A DNA stretch of 8,848 bases from DASTPP01 sp035762175 (GTDB lineage Bacteria > Myxococcota_A > Polyangia > Polyangiales > Polyangiaceae), in the NCBI GenBank assembly GCA_035762175.1, contig DASTPP010000015.1:1-8848 (forward strand). Direction: 5' to 3'. A program made the translations under genes and the position numbers. The notes beneath the pieces were generated by a model, which ran no database searches, had not been told where the DNA came from, and saw only the letters and a program-made list of their open reading frames with translations. Below are positions 6,297-8,848 of this stretch, one piece after another (position 1 is the first letter of the stretch; every line of letters starts with the position of its first letter).

Positions 6297-7609
6297 GAGG
6301 CACCGCCTGCGGGCGATGGGGCGCCGCCCGGGCCATCGGCCGGGGCCGGGGCGCCTTCGGTGGCGACCAGGGCCGGGGCGCTCTCGGCGTAGGCGTCGGT
6401 GGGGCCGCGCTGCACGCGGGCGTAGAGGCCGCAGGCCTCGCCGGCGACGACGAACACGCCGTAGTTGACCGAGGCGCCCTCGGCGTCTTCGTCGGCGGCG
6501 AAGTAGCGCTGCGCGACCCAGCGCCCGGGCACGGCGTGCTCGAGCGAGGCGCGCCAGACGTCGTCGGCCGTCAGGCGTCCGACGATGACCTCGTCGCCCT
6601 CGGCGCCGTAGTCGGTCTTGAGCACCCAGGCCTCGCGCTCGGCGGCGAGCTGCTCGGCGTGCAACGCTTCGAGCCGCCACGTCTCGGGGATGTACGCGCG
6701 GATGGCGCGCTGGGCCGCGGGCGAGAAGCGGTCGAGCTGCTCCCACATGAGTGCCATCGAGCGCTTGTTCTGGGGCAGGACGGCCCCGAAGGGGTTGACG
6801 ACGACGCAGCGCCCGGCGAGCGAGGCCGAGAGCAGCGCCGCGAGGGGGCCGTCGAGCGGGGCGGGGTCGGCGAAGGGCTCGGCGTCGTCCCAGACGGGCG
6901 AGCGCTCGGCCCACCAGTCGGTCTTGTAGTGGCGCCAGACGACCGAGCAGGGCTCGTCGAAGAGGTAGACGTCGCCGCCCTCGCCGGCGCGCAGGTTGTA
7001 GGGCGAGCCGAGGGTGACGGGCCAGCCGCGCGCCTCGAACCAGCGCCGGTAGAGGCGCACGAGCGGCAGATCTTCGCTCATCTCGGTCGGGTAGACGAGC
7101 CCGACCGAGATGGGCCGCGCGGGCTCGAGCAGCCGCCCGGCGAGCGCCTCGACCAGGGCGCAGAGCCGCGCGCCGAGGCCCTCGTTCGGGTCGAGCGCCG
7201 CGGGGCCCCCGTCGCGCGCGAGGCGGCCGAGCACCGCGGCCTCGGCCTCGCCCGTCGGCGTGTCGCAGTTGAGCTCGCAGACGCGCAGCCCCTCGCGGGT
7301 GCGGAAGACGTCGGCGCGGGCGATGCCGTGCCAGAGCGGCTGCGAGGCCTGCCAGAGCAGCTTCTGGTAGGGCGTGAGCGCGAGGAAGGCGTCGAGCAGC
7401 GCGGGCTCGCGCGCGCAGAGCCGGCAGGCCTCGTCGTAGGCGGCCGTGACGGCCTCGGCGGCGGCGTAGAGCTCGGCGAGCTCGCCGCCGCGGACGATCA
7501 CGGGCCCTTCGCGGAAGCGCGGGCGCCCCTCGAGCCAGGGGTCGCCGAGCACGCCCGAGCGCACGAGCCGCTCGGCGAAGGCCTCGTAGCCGCCGGGGTC
7601 GCCGCTCAT
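6293..7609 (-). CDS. Glutathionylspermidine synthase-like ATP-grasp ligase (YjfC/YgiC type)
   Basis: A 438-aa protein with the glutathionylspermidine synthase preATP-grasp/ATP-grasp fold. Family members ligate the glycine carboxylate of a peptide to an amine using ATP. Visible signatures are CELNCDTPTG (111-120, the Glu/Asn pair likely binding Mg), NPFGAVLPQNK (272-282), VLKTDYGAEGDEVIVG (329-344, ATP-binding Lys331 and a Gly-rich loop) and LYARVQRGPTDAY (395-407). The length fits the synthetase domain alone; the N-terminal CHAP amidase of bifunctional E. coli GspSA is absent, as in E. coli YjfC and YgiC. True glutathionylspermidine synthesis is therefore not implied, and the substrate is unknown. 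The ATG at 7609 overlaps the DUF350 stop by 4 nt (ATGA), and its own TGA overlaps the next GTG (GTGA), so the three genes are almost certainly one operon. The family call is firm; the reaction is not. Confidence 0.93.
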   Translation of the reverse strand: MSGDPGGYEAFAERLVRSGVLGDPWLEGRPRFREGPVIVRGGELAELYAAAEAVTAAYDEACRLCAREPALLDAFLALTPYQKLLWQASQPLWHGIARADVFRTREGLRVCELNCDTPTGEAEAAVLGRLARDGGPAALDPNEGLGARLCALVEALAGRLLEPARPISVGLVYPTEMSEDLPLVRLYRRWFEARGWPVTLGSPYNLRAGEGGDVYLFDEPCSVVWRHYKTDWWAERSPVWDDAEPFADPAPLDGPLAALLSASLAGRCVVVNPFGAVLPQNKRSMALMWEQLDRFSPAAQRAIRAYIPETWRLEALHAEQLAAEREAWVLKTDYGAEGDEVIVGRLTADDVWRASLEHAVPGRWVAQRYFAADEDAEGASVNYGVFVVAGEACGLYARVQRGPTDAYAESAPALVATEGAPAPADGPGGAPSPAGGAS

Positions 7610-8466
7610 TGCAGCCGGTCGAGCAAGAGGGCGGCGGCCACGTACGAGACGCCCTCGAGCGCGCCCATGCCCACGTTGCGCTCGCGGGCGATGCCCTCGT
7701 CGAGGCGCCCGCCGCGCAGGGTGGGCCGCGCGCCGAGCAAGAGGCCCTGCACGACGAGCTGGCGCACGGGGTAGAGCGCGAGGGCGGCCCCGAGCGTCGC
7801 GGCGTACGAGCGGAGCGAGGGGCCCCAGCCCGCGAACTCGCCCTCGGCCGCGCGGCCGACGAGCAGCGCGACGCCGACCGTCGCGCCCGCGTAGCTCAGG
7901 GCGGCGGCGAGGTTCTCTTGCAGCACCTCTTCGGCGTCGTCATACGTCGTCAGCGCCCGGAAGAGCGCGACGAACAGGTGCAGCGTGAGCTGCGCGACGG
8001 CGAAGAAGAAGAGCGAGAGCCCGAGGTCGCCGAGGCCGTGGCCCGCGAACGAGTGCGCGATGACGACGGCCGTCGCCACGTAGTGCCCGGCGGCGGCCAC
8101 CCCCGCGGCCGCGTTGCCCCGCTCGATCTCGGCCGGCAGCCGCGAGCGCAAGAGCAGGCGCACGCCCGCCCGCCCCGTCAGCGCGAGCAGCCCGAGCCCG
8201 CTCAGCCCGAACGCCCCCGCCCAGAGCGCGTCGGCGCGGACGCTCTCGCCGCGCACGGCGCCCGCGACGACCGAGCCCGCGACCAGGACGACCCCGAGCA
8301 CGTGCCCGACCTGCAAGAGCGAGCGCGCGACGTTGCCCCCCTCGACGTCGGCGCGCAGCGTGTGCGAGGGGGCCGCGACCCGCTGGCCCGCCCGGAAGGC
8401 GGCCAGCAGCGCGAGCGCGGTGAGCGCCCCGAAGGCGGGCAGGTAGAGAGCGCCGAGCTCGCCCAT
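7606..8466 (-). CDS. DUF350 family inner-membrane protein, tandem duplicated
   Basis: A 286-aa hydrophobic protein, about twice the length of the single-unit E. coli YjfL. Membrane segments are visible at about 8-24, 50-70, 80-106, 122-140, 147-171, 188-204, 220-243 and 266-283. An acidic-x(3-6)-Asn pattern recurs four times just before a helix: DVEGGN45, EIERGN118, EVLQEN185 and an EGIARERN264 variant. This supports an internal fourfold repeat (two DUF350 units). It probably sits in the cytoplasmic membrane and works with the co-translated GSPS-like ligase; the molecular function of DUF350 is unknown. The start at 8466 (MGELGALYLP) is chosen because the membrane pattern begins at once, while the 49 upstream in-frame residues read into the inverted-repeat element. 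No clear Shine-Dalgarno sequence is present, so a leaderless or weakly initiated message is possible. Confidence 0.88.
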   Translation of the reverse strand: MGELGALYLPAFGALTALALLAAFRAGQRVAAPSHTLRADVEGGNVARSLLQVGHVLGVVLVAGSVVAGAVRGESVRADALWAGAFGLSGLGLLALTGRAGVRLLLRSRLPAEIERGNAAAGVAAAGHYVATAVVIAHSFAGHGLGDLGLSLFFFAVAQLTLHLFVALFRALTTYDDAEEVLQENLAAALSYAGATVGVALLVGRAAEGEFAGWGPSLRSYAATLGAALALYPVRQLVVQGLLLGARPTLRGGRLDEGIARERNVGMGALEGVSYVAAALLLDRLQ

Positions 8467-8473
8467 CGGCCAG

Positions 8474-8502
8474 AGGCTAGAGCAAGGCGCCCGGGCCGAC
8501 AA
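8474..8502 (-). promoter_or_regulatory. Weak candidate promoter of the DUF350 operon
   Basis: Minus-strand TTGTCG (8502-8497) and TAGCCT (8479-8474) are separated by 17 nt. They match the sigma70 hexamers at only four and three positions. The -10 ends 7 nt before the ATG at 8466, so transcription from it would give a leaderless or nearly leaderless mRNA, consistent with the missing Shine-Dalgarno sequence. The operon promoter could instead lie beyond the inverted-repeat element, to the right of 8765. Confidence 0.2.
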
Positions 8503-8540
8503 CGGCGGCGCGCTGAGCGAGGGGATGCGACGCGCGGCGG

Positions 8541-8765
8541 TTGCCCCCGACTGAAGTCGGGGGCAGCGGACGCCCGCTCGTGCCGCGCGGAATCGAGCCG
8601 TTTCGGAGAGCAAAGCCCGCCCCCTCGCCGGGGGCCGGGCTCCCGCGGGCTCCGCCTGCCGGGCGAGCGCGCGGAGCGGCTCGCTTCGCGGGAGCCCTGC
8701 CTCCGGCAGGGCTTTGCGCGCCGTTTCCGAGGGCGTTCGCTGCCCCCGACTTCAGTCGGGGGCAA
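8541..8765. mobile_element. 225-bp MITE-like / REP-pair element with 35-bp terminal inverted repeats
   Basis: The termini 8541-8575 and 8731-8765 are inverted copies identical at 34 of 35 bases. Each terminus contains its own perfect hairpin: 8542-8551 with 8556-8565 (TGAA loop) and 8741-8750 with 8755-8764 (TTCA loop). The interior adds further paired segments: 8610-8618/8709-8717, 8638-8647/8687-8696 (10 bp), 8663-8668/8679-8684, and a local hairpin at 8694-8701/8705-8712. The whole unit could fold into one long branched cruciform or RNA. There is no transposase and no clear target-site duplication at the edges, so it would be non-autonomous. It may be a MITE moved by a transposase elsewhere, or a pair of inverted REP hairpins mobilised by a RAYT (Y1) enzyme. 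It lies 75 bp upstream of the DUF350 gene. Confidence 0.8.
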
Positions 8766-8848
8766 AAAGCTGCCGCGTTTCGCGACACCTTCATTCCATC
8801 CGGGCGACTCCGAGCCCCAAGACAGCGGGCGCGCGTTCGATTACCGTC
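8766..8848. other. Right-edge segment, no firm feature
   Basis: This is 83 bases beyond the inverted-repeat element. One minus-strand frame is open from the edge to TGA at 8793-8791 (18 residues ending GLGVARME) with moderately GC-rich third positions. It could be the end of a truncated upstream gene, but it is far too short to judge. No ATG on the plus strand and no convincing promoter are visible. Confidence 0.3.

Noticed and set aside
5016..6392. 458-codon plus-strand ORF opposite the 470-aa protein
   Set aside because: Val/Gly/Arg/Ala/Glu-rich shadow antisense to genes fixed by start-stop overlaps.
6297..6914. 206-residue N-terminal extension of the 470-aa protein
   Set aside because: It runs antiparallel-frame through the GSPS-like gene, is Arg-rich, and the GTG at 6296 in the GTGA overlap is a much better start.
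8477..8794. 105-codon minus-strand ORF and the overlapping 187-codon ORF (8202-8765)
   Set aside because: Their sequences are read-through of the inverted-repeat element (CPRLKSG, LPPTSVGG type peptides) and the DUF350 gene in the wrong frame, with no sign of a real protein.
1..8848. tRNA, rRNA or CRISPR array
   Set aside because: I looked for cloverleaf-like segments, rRNA-like stretches and regularly spaced repeats. The only tandem repeat is the 23-bp array without spacers, and the only inverted structure of note is the 8541-8765 element.

Overview
The window is a very GC-rich stretch of bacterial chromosome (or a large replicon) with strong G/C preference at third codon positions. The main secreted protein is a Cys25 lipoprotein that combines a PKD-like domain, a Cys-rich 'CDDGNACNG ... 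DDGNACTADLCDP' segment, a subtilisin domain and a C-terminal jelly-roll-like 'NGSFED' domain. That style is typical of Myxococcota (Polyangia / Sandaracinaceae-like, formerly deltaproteobacteria). The assignment is an inference from protein style and base composition, because no rRNA or marker gene is present.

Layout from left to right: (1) positions 1-102 hold the probable 3' end of a plus-strand gene. (2) Positions 103-216 are a short convergent intergenic stretch with GC hairpins. (3) Positions 217-3597 (minus) encode a large lipoprotein subtilisin-like (S8) peptidase. (4) Positions 3598-4203 are a 606-base non-coding region. It contains the peptidase ribosome binding site, an AT-rich island in otherwise extreme GC DNA, and hairpins downstream of the next gene. 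(5) Positions 4204-4797 (minus) encode an unrecognised 197-aa soluble protein. Its start codon lies in a 23-bp x3 tandem repeat (4791-4859) that carries three ATGs. (6) Positions 4884-8466 (minus) hold a tightly coupled three-gene unit in the order DUF350 membrane protein, glutathionylspermidine-synthase-like ATP-grasp enzyme, then a Tat-like exported or anchored protein with a Tyr/Pro/Gly/Ser-rich tail. The junctions are 4-nt ATGA and GTGA overlaps. (7) Positions 8541-8765, upstream of that unit, are a 225-bp non-coding palindromic element with 35-bp terminal inverted repeats (34/35 identical), resembling a MITE or a REP pair.

The three-gene unit matches a recurring but poorly understood gene neighbourhood. 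In E. coli, yjfL (DUF350), yjfM (DUF1190) and yjfC (GSP-synthase-like) lie together, and ygiB-ygiC is a related pair. Here the DUF1190 position is taken by a larger, unrelated-looking exported protein, and a fourth gene follows. The likely theme is an ATP-dependent peptide/amine ligase working with a four-repeat membrane protein and an exported substrate or partner. The reaction is unknown. The S8 peptidase has its own 5' region and need not be functionally linked.

All genes except the left-edge fragment are on the minus strand. The long plus-strand open frames opposite them are GC-driven shadows.
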